From NCBI RefSeq assembly GCF_030582395.1, contig NZ_CP104381.1, positions 1,612,001 to 1,676,000 on the forward strand: DNA of 64,000 bases. Direction: 5' to 3'. Source of the DNA: Ralstonia pickettii (GTDB lineage: Bacteria; Pseudomonadota; Gammaproteobacteria; Burkholderiales; Burkholderiaceae). A program made the translations under genes and the position numbers. Each line of letters begins with the position of its first letter. Within the stretch, counting starts at the first letter, position 1. Under the pieces are notes generated by a model that searched no databases, was not told where the DNA came from, and saw only the letters and a list, made by a program, of their open reading frames with translations. Positions 34,612 to 42,498 of the stretch are shown here, piece after piece.

Positions 34612-35376
34612 TTACAGGAACATCCCGCCCGATGCCTCAATGCGTTGGGCGTTGATCCAGCGGTTATCCGGCGACAACAACGCCGCCACCACACCACCGA
34701 TATCGTCCGGCACACCAGCGCGCCCCAGCGCCGTATTGGACGCGACCATCGCGTTGAGGCTCGCGTTGTCGCGCACGGCACCGCCGCCAAAGTCAGTCTC
34801 GATGGCGCCCGGCGCCACCACATTCACGGCAATGCCGCGCGGCCCCAGCTCCTTCGCCAGATAGCGCGTCAGCACCTCCACCGCGCCCTTCATTGCCGCA
34901 TACGCGCCATAGCCCGGCAGCGCAAAGCGTGCCAGCCCCGACGAGATATTGACGATGCGCCCACCGTCAGCCATGAGCGGCAGCAGGATCTGCGTGAGGA
35001 AGAACACGCCTTTGAAATGCACATTCATCAGTTCGTCGAACTGGGCTTCAGTGGTTTCGGCCACCGTGGCGTGCACGCCCACGCCGGCGTTGTTGACGAG
35101 GTAATCGAAGCGCTCAACCTTCCATTGCGACAGCACGCCGCGCACGGCCTCGGCAAAGGCCGGGAACGTGGCGATCTTGCCTGCGTCCAGCTGCAGGGCT
35201 GCGGCACGGCGGCCCTGGGCAGTCAGTTCAGCGACAAGGGCGTCGGCTTCCGCCCGGTTCGTGCGATACGTAAAGATCACGTCTGTGCCGCGCTGGGCCA
35301 GCTTCTGCACCATGTTCTTGCCAAGGCCGCGGCTGCCGCCGGTGATGATCGCGATGGGGGTGTGGGTCTGGGTCAT
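34612..35376 (-). CDS. SDR-family oxidoreductase
   Basis: NAD(P)-dependent short-chain dehydrogenase/reductase, 254 residues. Cofactor motif TGGSRGLGKN at about 12-21, NNAGVGVH, catalytic Ser in IVNISSG and the YxxxK pair in YGAYAAMKGA, then NVVAPGAIETDFGGG. Start ATG 35376 (MTQTHTPIAIITGG) fits the family; the longer frame to 35493 runs into the regulator promoter. Divergent from a LysR regulator 131 bases away, the usual sign that the regulator controls it. Its stop lies 25 bases from the minisatellite. The substrate is unknown. Confidence 0.92.
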   Translation of the reverse strand: MTQTHTPIAIITGGSRGLGKNMVQKLAQRGTDVIFTYRTNRAEADALVAELTAQGRRAAALQLDAGKIATFPAFAEAVRGVLSQWKVERFDYLVNNAGVGVHATVAETTEAQFDELMNVHFKGVFFLTQILLPLMADGGRIVNISSGLARFALPGYGAYAAMKGAVEVLTRYLAKELGPRGIAVNVVAPGAIETDFGGGAVRDNASLNAMVASNTALGRAGVPDDIGGVVAALLSPDNRWINAQRIEASGGMFL

Positions 35377-35470
35377 GTTTGCTCTCCGGTTGAATCTGAG
35401 ATGGGTGTCGAACACCGTGAGAGCATGGTATTGGGCGACAATCAAAGAATAAATCTCGCCTATCCTATCG

Positions 35471-35486
35471 CTGTGTTTGCTCACAG
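35471..35486. promoter_or_regulatory. Candidate LysR-type operator
   Basis: CTGTG (35471-35475) and CACAG (35482-35486) flank TTTGCT, within the 131-base SDR-LysR intergenic region and 22 bases before the regulator start. The flanks TATCG and ATAA extend the symmetry imperfectly. Confidence 0.4.
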
Positions 35487-35507
35487 ATAACAATCAACGT
35501 ACCCGCC

Positions 35508-36434
35508 ATGTCCACGAACCGACTCGAAGCCATGCAGATCTTTGTGCGCGTGGCTGAACTTGCCAGCTTCACGCGTGCGGCAGAAGCGCTGAGCATTCCC
35601 AAGCCGGCTGCCTCGGTGGCAGTGCAGCAGTTGGAGACGATGCTCGGCACGCGGCTGCTCCACCGGACCACCCGTAAGGTGCAGCTCACGCAGGACGGCC
35701 AGACCTTTTACGAGCGCTGCCAGGACCTGCTGGCCGATATGGACGAACTGCAGACGATGTTCCGCCAGAGCCCGCAGGCCCTGCGTGGCCGGTTGCGCGT
35801 TGACATGCCCGTCGGGGTCGCACGCCGCATCGTCATCCCCGGCCTGCCCGCGCTGCTCGATGCGCATCCCGAGCTGGAAATCGAACTCTCCAGCACCGAC
35901 CGCCGCGTGGACCCGGTGCGCGAGGGCTTCGACTGCGTACTGCGCATCGGCACGCTCACCGACAGCAGCCTCATCGCCCGCCCGCTCGGCCAGTTGCATC
36001 AGGTCAACTGCGCCAGCCCGGCCTACATCGCGCGCTATGGCATGCCGAAAACGCTCGAAGACCTCGACCACCATCGCATCGTCCATTACGTGCAGACGTT
36101 GGGCACGAAGTCGCCGGGGTGGGAATACACGGTGGACGGCCGCTCCGCCTTCCGGCCGATGAAAGGCGCGGTGACCGTCAGCTCGGCCGAGAGCTACGAC
36201 GCAGCGTGCCGCGCGGGGCTGGGAATGATCCAGGCGCCGGTGTACGCGGGGCTGTCGTCGGCGATTGCGGACGGTACGCTCGTCGACGTCATGCCCGACT
36301 TCCGGCCGCCGCCGATGCCGGTCTCGCTGGTCTATCCGAACCGGCGAAACCTGCCGGTTCGGGTGCAGGTCTTCATGAACTGGATGAGCGAGTTGCTGGA
36401 GCCGTATCTGGAACCGCTGGGCACGAATGCGTAG
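35508..36434 (+). CDS. LysR-family transcriptional regulator
   Basis: 308 residues. N-terminal winged helix-turn-helix (about 6-65): MQIFVRVAELASFTRAAEALSIPKPAAS and LLHRTTRKVQLTQDG. The effector domain starts near residue 90 (GRLRVDMPVG). This is the common group that sits divergently next to SDR or other oxidoreductase genes. Start ATG 35508. It probably regulates the divergent SDR gene and itself. Confidence 0.93.
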   Translation: MSTNRLEAMQIFVRVAELASFTRAAEALSIPKPAASVAVQQLETMLGTRLLHRTTRKVQLTQDGQTFYERCQDLLADMDELQTMFRQSPQALRGRLRVDMPVGVARRIVIPGLPALLDAHPELEIELSSTDRRVDPVREGFDCVLRIGTLTDSSLIARPLGQLHQVNCASPAYIARYGMPKTLEDLDHHRIVHYVQTLGTKSPGWEYTVDGRSAFRPMKGAVTVSSAESYDAACRAGLGMIQAPVYAGLSSAIADGTLVDVMPDFRPPPMPVSLVYPNRRNLPVRVQVFMNWMSELLEPYLEPLGTNA

Positions 36435-36504
36435 GCGCTCCGCCATGCGGCCGGTGTAGTCTCACGGCGTGCCCCTGCCACCAATCTCATCGCCGCCCCA
36501 GCCA

Positions 36505-37743
36505 ATGAACGCTCGCCAATCCTGTTCGATATGCGCGCTGCTCGCTTGCAGCGTCGCCATCGCCTCTCCCGATGAAGATCGACTCGGCAAGGCGCAAGGC
36601 TATCCGCTTGCGCCAAGCGCGGCCCGCATCCACGAGGCGCCGTACATCGTGGGGGCCTTCAGCGGCATGGACCGCATCTCGCCGTCTTGCGAACTGGCGC
36701 CGGCCGACCAACCGGTGCCGCTCAAGATTGCAGAAAAAGAGGCGGATGTCCGGTATCGCTTCCGCAACCATGACTACACGCTGGCCGACTACATGGAGCA
36801 TCAGCGCGTGACCGCTGTGCTGATCGTTCAGGACGGCGTCATCCTGGCTGAGCATTACGGCTACGACCGCACGCGCGACATGCGGATGCTCTCCAACTCG
36901 ATGGCCAAGACGCTGGTTGCACTGGCGATCGGCAAGGCGCTGGAGGATGGAAGCCTGCGCTCGCTGGACGACCGTGTGGATCAATACGTGCCCGAGCTTG
37001 CAGGCACGCTGTACGGTGGAACGCGCATCGTCGATCTGCTGCGCATGGCCTCCGGTGCCAAGTATGTCGAGGACTACACCCCGACCGACGACCGGGCACG
37101 CTTCCTCAAGACGGCAGCGGAGCAAGGCGTGCTCGCGGCAGCGGCCCAGGTCAACGAGCGCGCCGACGCGCCGGGCACGCGTTTCAACTACGCGGGCGCA
37201 CAAACCGAAGTGTTGGCGCTCGTGCTGCAAGCGGCGACGCACCGCAGCCTGTGCGACTTCGTTGACAACAAGCTATGGAAGCCGATGGGGGCCGAAGCCA
37301 AGGCGACCTACCTCGTGCGTCAATCCGACGGATCGGCGTTTGCACAAGGCGGTTTCAATGCGACGGCGCGCGACTACGCGCGCCTCGGGTCCATGCTGGC
37401 CAACGATGGCATGGTGCAAGGCCGGCAAGTCGTGCCGCGCGACTTCCTGCTCGACATGACCGACGCATCGCGCCAGCCCGACGCGTTTCGCCCGGGGCAG
37501 ATGACGTATCACGGCAGCCGCTACTACGGTTACGGCTTCCAGGTGTGGCTTTTGCCGGGACAAGCGCGGCGGTTCGTGCTGCTCGGCATCCATGGACAGG
37601 CGATCTACGTGGACCCGCAATCCAGGCTCACCATGGTCCATCTTGCGGTGGGCCAGGACGCGTCGGGCGATGCAAGCGGCGCGCACCTGGGCGCTGAGCG
37701 TGATGCGTTGTGGCGCGGCGTTGTCGAGAAGTTTGGCCGCTAG
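36505..37743 (+). CDS. Serine hydrolase, beta-lactamase/PBP-like fold
   Basis: 412 residues. The active-site SxxK is S132-M-A-K135 (LSNSMAKTL); the second motif is probably RFNYAGAQTE (YAG) and the last lies near ILLGIHGQAIYVD (HGQ). This matches class C-like esterases and 6-aminohexanoate-hydrolase-type proteins rather than a true resistance enzyme. The N-terminus of the ATG 36505 form (SICALLACSVAIAS) could be a signal peptide, possibly with a lipobox cysteine at residue 15. Stands alone, ended by a hairpin at 37771. The substrate is unknown. Confidence 0.85.
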   Translation: MNARQSCSICALLACSVAIASPDEDRLGKAQGYPLAPSAARIHEAPYIVGAFSGMDRISPSCELAPADQPVPLKIAEKEADVRYRFRNHDYTLADYMEHQRVTAVLIVQDGVILAEHYGYDRTRDMRMLSNSMAKTLVALAIGKALEDGSLRSLDDRVDQYVPELAGTLYGGTRIVDLLRMASGAKYVEDYTPTDDRARFLKTAAEQGVLAAAAQVNERADAPGTRFNYAGAQTEVLALVLQAATHRSLCDFVDNKLWKPMGAEAKATYLVRQSDGSAFAQGGFNATARDYARLGSMLANDGMVQGRQVVPRDFLLDMTDASRQPDAFRPGQMTYHGSRYYGYGFQVWLLPGQARRFVLLGIHGQAIYVDPQSRLTMVHLAVGQDASGDASGAHLGAERDALWRGVVEKFGR

Positions 37744-37770
37744 ACGCTCCGCAGGTGCCGGTGAAAAAAA

Positions 37771-37795
37771 ACGCGCCGAGATCACGTCGGCGCGT
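37771..37795. terminator. Bidirectional terminator between hydrolase and autotransporter
   Basis: ACGCGCCGA (37771-37779) pairs with TCGGCGCGT (37787-37795). An A8 run precedes and TTCTTCTTTC follows, so it can serve both convergent genes. Confidence 0.85.
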
Positions 37796-37820
37796 TTCTT
37801 CTTTCAGCACGCGGCTTCCG

Positions 37821-40800
37821 TTAAAACCGATGGTTGACCCGCACATACGCAGACTGCGCAGACACGTGGCTCGTGTTGATGGTGGCATCGACGCCCAAGG
37901 ACACCGTGGTCGCCTTGGCCGCCTGAAGCGTGACGCTGGCCCCCGTCGTCAGGAAGGAACGCGGCAGATCGGTGCCCGGGGCCGCGAACACGGTGCCGTC
38001 CTGACTCTGCACCTGGACAACGCGGCCGGCGTTCATCAGCTCGTGCGCATAGCCCAAGCGAAGTTGCACGTTGACGGGCCGCACGTCCCCGAAGGCCTTG
38101 TCGAGCGTGACGCCCACATACGGCTGGAGGCTGCGCGCGCTGTCCGGGCCGACTTGCAGGTTCTGGCCGTTGGCGCCGTCCTCTCCGAAGCCGCTGCCGC
38201 GCACGTAGGCATACCGCAGGCCCAGGTGCGGCGCGAGGCGGAGGCCGCCCATCTCCAGAGGCAAGCTGACTTGCGTGGCGGCCGTGAATTCGTGCGCGAG
38301 ATGGTCGCCCTCGGCAGTGCCCACGCTGCCGAACGACCGCTTCTGCGAGAAGAAGTCGAGCCCGTAGCCGACCGTGGCCGACAGGTTGACGGCGCCCATC
38401 GGCTGCGCGCCGTAAAGGGCCACGCGCAATGTGTCGATAGCGCCCGATGCGCCGGTCGTGTCTTCGCCGAGCGTGGTGTGCGTGTAGCCGCCCGCCGCGC
38501 CCACAGTGGCTGCACCCATGCGGCCCTCCGCACCGGCCAGGAATCCGTACGCGTGCGTGAGGAAGCCCGGCGCATTGCCCGTGCCGCCGACCTTCGTACT
38601 GGAGCCGCTGGCCGTAGCCCAGACGTTGTTGGAGCCGCCCAGCGCGTCTTGCGGCCCGGACAACCGGTCGAGCAGCGCGGCGTTGGCGCTTTGCGCCTGC
38701 AGCAGCGCCGTCGTGCCAAGCGCCGTGTAGATGGAGGTCTTTGTCGGAGCGACCACGGTCCCGCCGCCGGGTGCACCGGGCGTCGTTGCTTCAGCGAGTA
38801 GCAGGTCGACGGCATTCGCTGCGTAGTCCACCGAGGTCTGCAGCGTGCCGAGGCTGGCGCCGCCCGTGGCGGTGCTGACGTTAGCGAAGCGGCCCGTCAC
38901 GCCGTTGGCCGCGCTCAGCACGGTGTAGCGGCGCGCGGTATAGGTGCCCGGATCGAACACGATGGCAAGCGACCCGCCGAGCGCCGCGGCACCGCCCACA
39001 CGCAGTTGGGAGGCGTCCGTCGGGCTGACCTCGATGGCGAGCGTCCCGCCCGACGCTTGCGTGTAATTGCCCCCAACGGACAGCGTGCCGATGGAGCCGC
39101 CCGGCGCGACCACCCCGCTGCTGCTCACGTCGCCCGAGATCGAGCCGTGGCCGCGCAGTGTGCCCAACGCGTTCACCAGGACATTGCCGCCAAGCACGGC
39201 ACTGGCGTTTGCCGCATCGCCGACGGCCAGCGTGCCGCCTGCCACCGTGGTCGACCCCGCGAAGCCGCTGCTGACACCGTTGAGCGTGAGCGTGCCCGTG
39301 CCCTGTTTGATCAACGCGCCGCTGCCGCTGAGGCTGCCGCTGAAGGTTTGGGACGAATCGTCAGCCAGCGTGAGCGCGCTCGCGCCCAGCACCACGCGGC
39401 TGCCTGCCACGCCGGAGAGATGCGTCACCGTCTGGTTGCCACCCGCGGACAGATCCAGCGCTGCGCCCGCGCCGGCAAGCGAGACGGACGTGGCGGACGC
39501 CAGGCGACCCGCCCCCGACAACGCGAGCGTCCCGCCGTTGATCGTCGTTGGCCCGGTGTAGGTGTTGACGCCGGACAGCGTTTGGGTGCCGCCATTCAGC
39601 GTGAGGCCGCCCGTACCGCCAATCGCGCCGCTGAAGTTGCCGGCTGCGTTGGCGAGCGTGAGCGTCCTGCCACCGAGGGCGACGGTGCCCGAGCCCGCCA
39701 GTGCGTTGATGGTGGCGCCCGAAGTCGTGCCAGAAATATCGAACGTGCCGTTGTTCGCCACGCCGCTGGAGGCAGCGATGCTGCCCGCGCCGGACAATGC
39801 GAGCGTGCCGCCACTGATCGACGTCGCGCCGGTAAAGCCGTTGGCACCCGACAGCGTTTGCGTGCCACCCGCGACCGTGAGCCCGCCTGTGCCGCCGATC
39901 ACGCCGCTGAAGTTGCCGGCTGCGTTGGCGAGCTTGAGCGTCCTGCCGCCGAGGGCGACGGTGCCCGAGCCGGTTAGTGCATTGATGGTGGCGCCCGAGG
40001 TCGTCCCGGAAATATCGAACGTGCCGTTGTTCACCACGCCGCTGGAGGCTGCAATGCTGCCCGCGCCGGACAGCGCGAGCGTGCCCGCGTTAATGGTCGT
40101 CGCACCGGCAAATCCATCGATCCCCGACAGCGTTTGCGCGCCACCGCTGACCGTGAGGCCGCCCGTCCCACCCATCGTGCCGCTGAACGTGCCGGCTGCA
40201 TTGGCGAGCGTCAGCGTCCGGCTGCCGAGGGCGACGGTGCCCGAACCGGTCAGTGCGTTGATGGTGGCGCCCGAGGTCGTGCCCGAGATATCCAACGTGC
40301 CGTTGTTCGCCACGCCGCTGGAGGCAGCGATGCTGCCCGCGCCGGACAATGCGAGCGTGCCGCCACTGATCGACGTCGCGCCGGTAAAGCCGTTGGCACC
40401 CGACAGCGTTTGCGTGCCACCCGCGACCGTGAGCCCGCCTGTGCCGCCGATCATGCCGCTGAACGTGCCAGCAGCATTGGCAAGCGTCAGCGTCCGGCCA
40501 CCCAGGGCGACGGTGCCCGAGCCGGTTAGTGCATTGATGGTGGCGCCCGAGGTCGTCCCCGAAATATCGAACGTGCCGTTGTTCACCACGCCGCTGGAGG
40601 CTGCAATGCTGCCCGCGCCGGACAGCGCGAGCGTGCCCGCATTGATGGTCGTGCTGCCGGCATAGCCCGCCGTGCCCGAGATGGTCAACGTGCCGGCCCC
40701 GGCCTGCACCAGATTGCCGACGCCGCTGATGGTGCCGGCATACGTCACCGTGTCGCTGCGATTGAAAGCCAGTGTGCCGTTGTTGACGATGTTGCCGGCC

Positions 40801-42203
40801 ACCGAACCGGTGGTGCCGCCGTTGCCGATTTGCAGCGTGCCCGTGGTGATGGTGGTCGCGCCGGTGTAGGTGTTGTCGCCTGTCAGCGTGATCGTTCGAC
40901 TGCCGGTAACGCCCACACTGCCTGCACCCGATATGACGCCTGACACCACAAGGTTCGTCGTGGTCGAGTCGAGCGTGACACGCGACGTCGCGTCGCCCAG
41001 CGTGACGTTGTTGGACAGCGAGAGCCCTGCACTGCCGGCCGTGATCTTGGCGGCTGCGCCCGCCGCCACGTCGAGGTTGCCGATGATGTTGGTACCCGTC
41101 AGCAGTTGCAGCGTGTTGTTCGTCCCGTTGAACTGGATGGCTGCGGCCCGCGTTACGCCGTCGCTGAACAACCCGCCGCTGATCGTGCCGCTATTGACGA
41201 TGACGGCGCCGTTGGCAATGACACCCGCGCCCGCGGCACCGCCGTTGCCAGCCCCACCAGTGATCGTGCCGAAGTTGGAAAGCATGTTGAACCCGGCAGC
41301 CAGATTGACGCCGGCGCCGCTGGCACCGGCCGTGCTGCTGCCGCCACCACTGGCACCGCCTACACCGCCCACGATCGACCCAATGTTGGTCACCTGGGTA
41401 CCGGAGCCCAAGGTCAGCAACCCGTCGCCGCCACCACCGCCGCCGCCCGGGTTCCCGGCAGTACCTCCGTTGCCGCCGTTGCCGCCGTTGCCGCCGATCA
41501 GCGTGCCCTGGTTGGACACGTCGGCTGCCGGCGTCACCATGACGAACGCTGCGCCGCCACCGCCGCCGCCACCGCCGTTGGAGGCCGGCCCCGATGTGCC
41601 GGCCCCGCCATTTCCGCCGGCGCCGCCCTGCACGGTCACCCCGCCGTTCACTGTGACGCTGGTGCCCGTGGAATACACACCTGCACCGCCGCCACCCGCG
41701 CCGCCTGCAAAATTGAATCCGTCGAACGCTTGGCCAGACCCGCCCTGCGCGTTTGCATTGACCACGGCATCGCCAGCGAGCACGACTGCCGGCGAGCCGC
41801 CCGCGCCGCCCTGCCCGCTGTCGTTCGTGGCACCGGTACCGCCCGTTCCGCCGGAAGTCGGCCCGCCCGGGACCTGAACGGTGGCCGAGCCTCCGCCCAG
41901 CGTCGAAGAACCACCGCCCCCGCCATTGCCGCTGCCGCCATTGCCGCTGCGGTTCGGGATGCCGTTGCCGCCAGCGGCGCTGCAGGTTGCGATCGTGCTC
42001 GACGAGCAGGTCGCGGCCCAGCTCGGGAGTGCCGCGCCGGCCAGACCGAGTGATACGCCGATCGAAATGATGGATGCGCGCCGACGCGCATGCGTCGTGT
42101 CGCTGTTGGCGTCAACGCCCCCGTGCGACGCCTTTGTCAGTTCCGATACCACTTGCGGAGCACGCAAGGTGCGGCTCCAGACCAGCCGATAGACCCGGTT
42201 CAT
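37821..42203 (-). CDS. Type V autotransporter with repeated passenger
   Basis: Surface or secreted beta-helix passenger with its own outer-membrane barrel, 1460 residues. The start MNRVYRLVWSRTLRAPQVVSEL at 42203 (core block NRVYRLVWS) is the extended signal peptide region (ESPR), followed by a hydrophobic segment ending ALPSWAA. The passenger begins with very Gly/Ser/Asn-rich sequence, then autotransporter-associated repeats (GTLALSGAGS, GGTGGLTVAGGTQTLSG). Four near-identical 92-residue units occupy the middle. The C-terminal barrel domain (about 1200-1460) ends VRVNHRF with terminal phenylalanine. GAGGGG precedes the ATG. Function, such as adhesion or aggregation, is inferred from class only. 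Confidence 0.92.
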   Translation of the reverse strand: MNRVYRLVWSRTLRAPQVVSELTKASHGGVDANSDTTHARRRASIISIGVSLGLAGAALPSWAATCSSSTIATCSAAGGNGIPNRSGNGGSGNGGGGGSSTLGGGSATVQVPGGPTSGGTGGTGATNDSGQGGAGGSPAVVLAGDAVVNANAQGGSGQAFDGFNFAGGAGGGGAGVYSTGTSVTVNGGVTVQGGAGGNGGAGTSGPASNGGGGGGGGAAFVMVTPAADVSNQGTLIGGNGGNGGNGGTAGNPGGGGGGGDGLLTLGSGTQVTNIGSIVGGVGGASGGGSSTAGASGAGVNLAAGFNMLSNFGTITGGAGNGGAAGAGVIANGAVIVNSGTISGGLFSDGVTRAAAIQFNGTNNTLQLLTGTNIIGNLDVAAGAAAKITAGSAGLSLSNNVTLGDATSRVTLDSTTTNLVVSGVISGAGSVGVTGSRTITLTGDNTYTGATTITTGTLQIGNGGTTGSVAGNIVNNGTLAFNRSDTVTYAGTISGVGNLVQAGAGTLTISGTAGYAGSTTINAGTLALSGAGSIAASSGVVNNGTFDISGTTSGATINALTGSGTVALGGRTLTLANAAGTFSGMIGGTGGLTVAGGTQTLSGANGFTGATSISGGTLALSGAGSIAASSGVANNGTLDISGTTSGATINALTGSGTVALGSRTLTLANAAGTFSGTMGGTGGLTVSGGAQTLSGIDGFAGATTINAGTLALSGAGSIAASSGVVNNGTFDISGTTSGATINALTGSGTVALGGRTLKLANAAGNFSGVIGGTGGLTVAGGTQTLSGANGFTGATSISGGTLALSGAGSIAASSGVANNGTFDISGTTSGATINALAGSGTVALGGRTLTLANAAGNFSGAIGGTGGLTLNGGTQTLSGVNTYTGPTTINGGTLALSGAGRLASATSVSLAGAGAALDLSAGGNQTVTHLSGVAGSRVVLGASALTLADDSSQTFSGSLSGSGALIKQGTGTLTLNGVSSGFAGSTTVAGGTLAVGDAANASAVLGGNVLVNALGTLRGHGSISGDVSSSGVVAPGGSIGTLSVGGNYTQASGGTLAIEVSPTDASQLRVGGAAALGGSLAIVFDPGTYTARRYTVLSAANGVTGRFANVSTATGGASLGTLQTSVDYAANAVDLLLAEATTPGAPGGGTVVAPTKTSIYTALGTTALLQAQSANAALLDRLSGPQDALGGSNNVWATASGSSTKVGGTGNAPGFLTHAYGFLAGAEGRMGAATVGAAGGYTHTTLGEDTTGASGAIDTLRVALYGAQPMGAVNLSATVGYGLDFFSQKRSFGSVGTAEGDHLAHEFTAATQVSLPLEMGGLRLAPHLGLRYAYVRGSGFGEDGANGQNLQVGPDSARSLQPYVGVTLDKAFGDVRPVNVQLRLGYAHELMNAGRVVQVQSQDGTVFAAPGTDLPRSFLTTGASVTLQAAKATTVSLGVDATINTSHVSAQSAYVRVNHRF
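39540..40690 (-). repeat. Four 276 bp repeats inside the autotransporter gene
   Basis: The marker ATGGTGGCGCCC recurs at 39709, 39985, 40261 and 40537, exactly 276 bases (92 codons) apart. Units differ by scattered substitutions, for example GGTACC-free versions with CCGGTTAGTGC against CCCGCCAGTGC. Unit boundaries are approximate. Confidence 0.9.
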
Positions 42204-42446
42204 GTTGATCCCCTCGTCGCATAGACCCATGGGTCGGGCGCTGATCATGGAGAGGTTGGACCCGTGGCGCGAGTGACCCGTTTTTTTGTCTTGTCGTTCT
42301 CTGGCGCGCCGGCTGCGGGACTGCATTTTCGGCTCATCGGCCGGGGCGCATGCGCGCGAAATATAACATTTGCCTAGGAAATATTGCCCGGGCTGCCGGT
42401 AAGGGTTGATGTCCAGCCTCGTCGTCCCAACGGAGGGCGAAAAAAA

Positions 42447-42472
42447 AACGCGCCGAGTCGCCCCGGCGCGTT
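42447..42472 (-). terminator. Terminator of purL
   Basis: AACGCGCCG (42447-42455) pairs with CGGCGCGTT (42464-42472); on the minus strand it runs into a T-run (the A8 at 42441-42448). It lies 27 bases past the purL stop. Confidence 0.85.
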
Positions 42473-42498
42473 CTTCGTTTTGCTGCTGAGCGGACTGC

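Noticed and set aside
34126..34864. Protein-coding genes across the 21 bp repeat
   Set aside because: Five frames are open only because the unit is 21 bp; no ribosome site or outside domain supports any of them.
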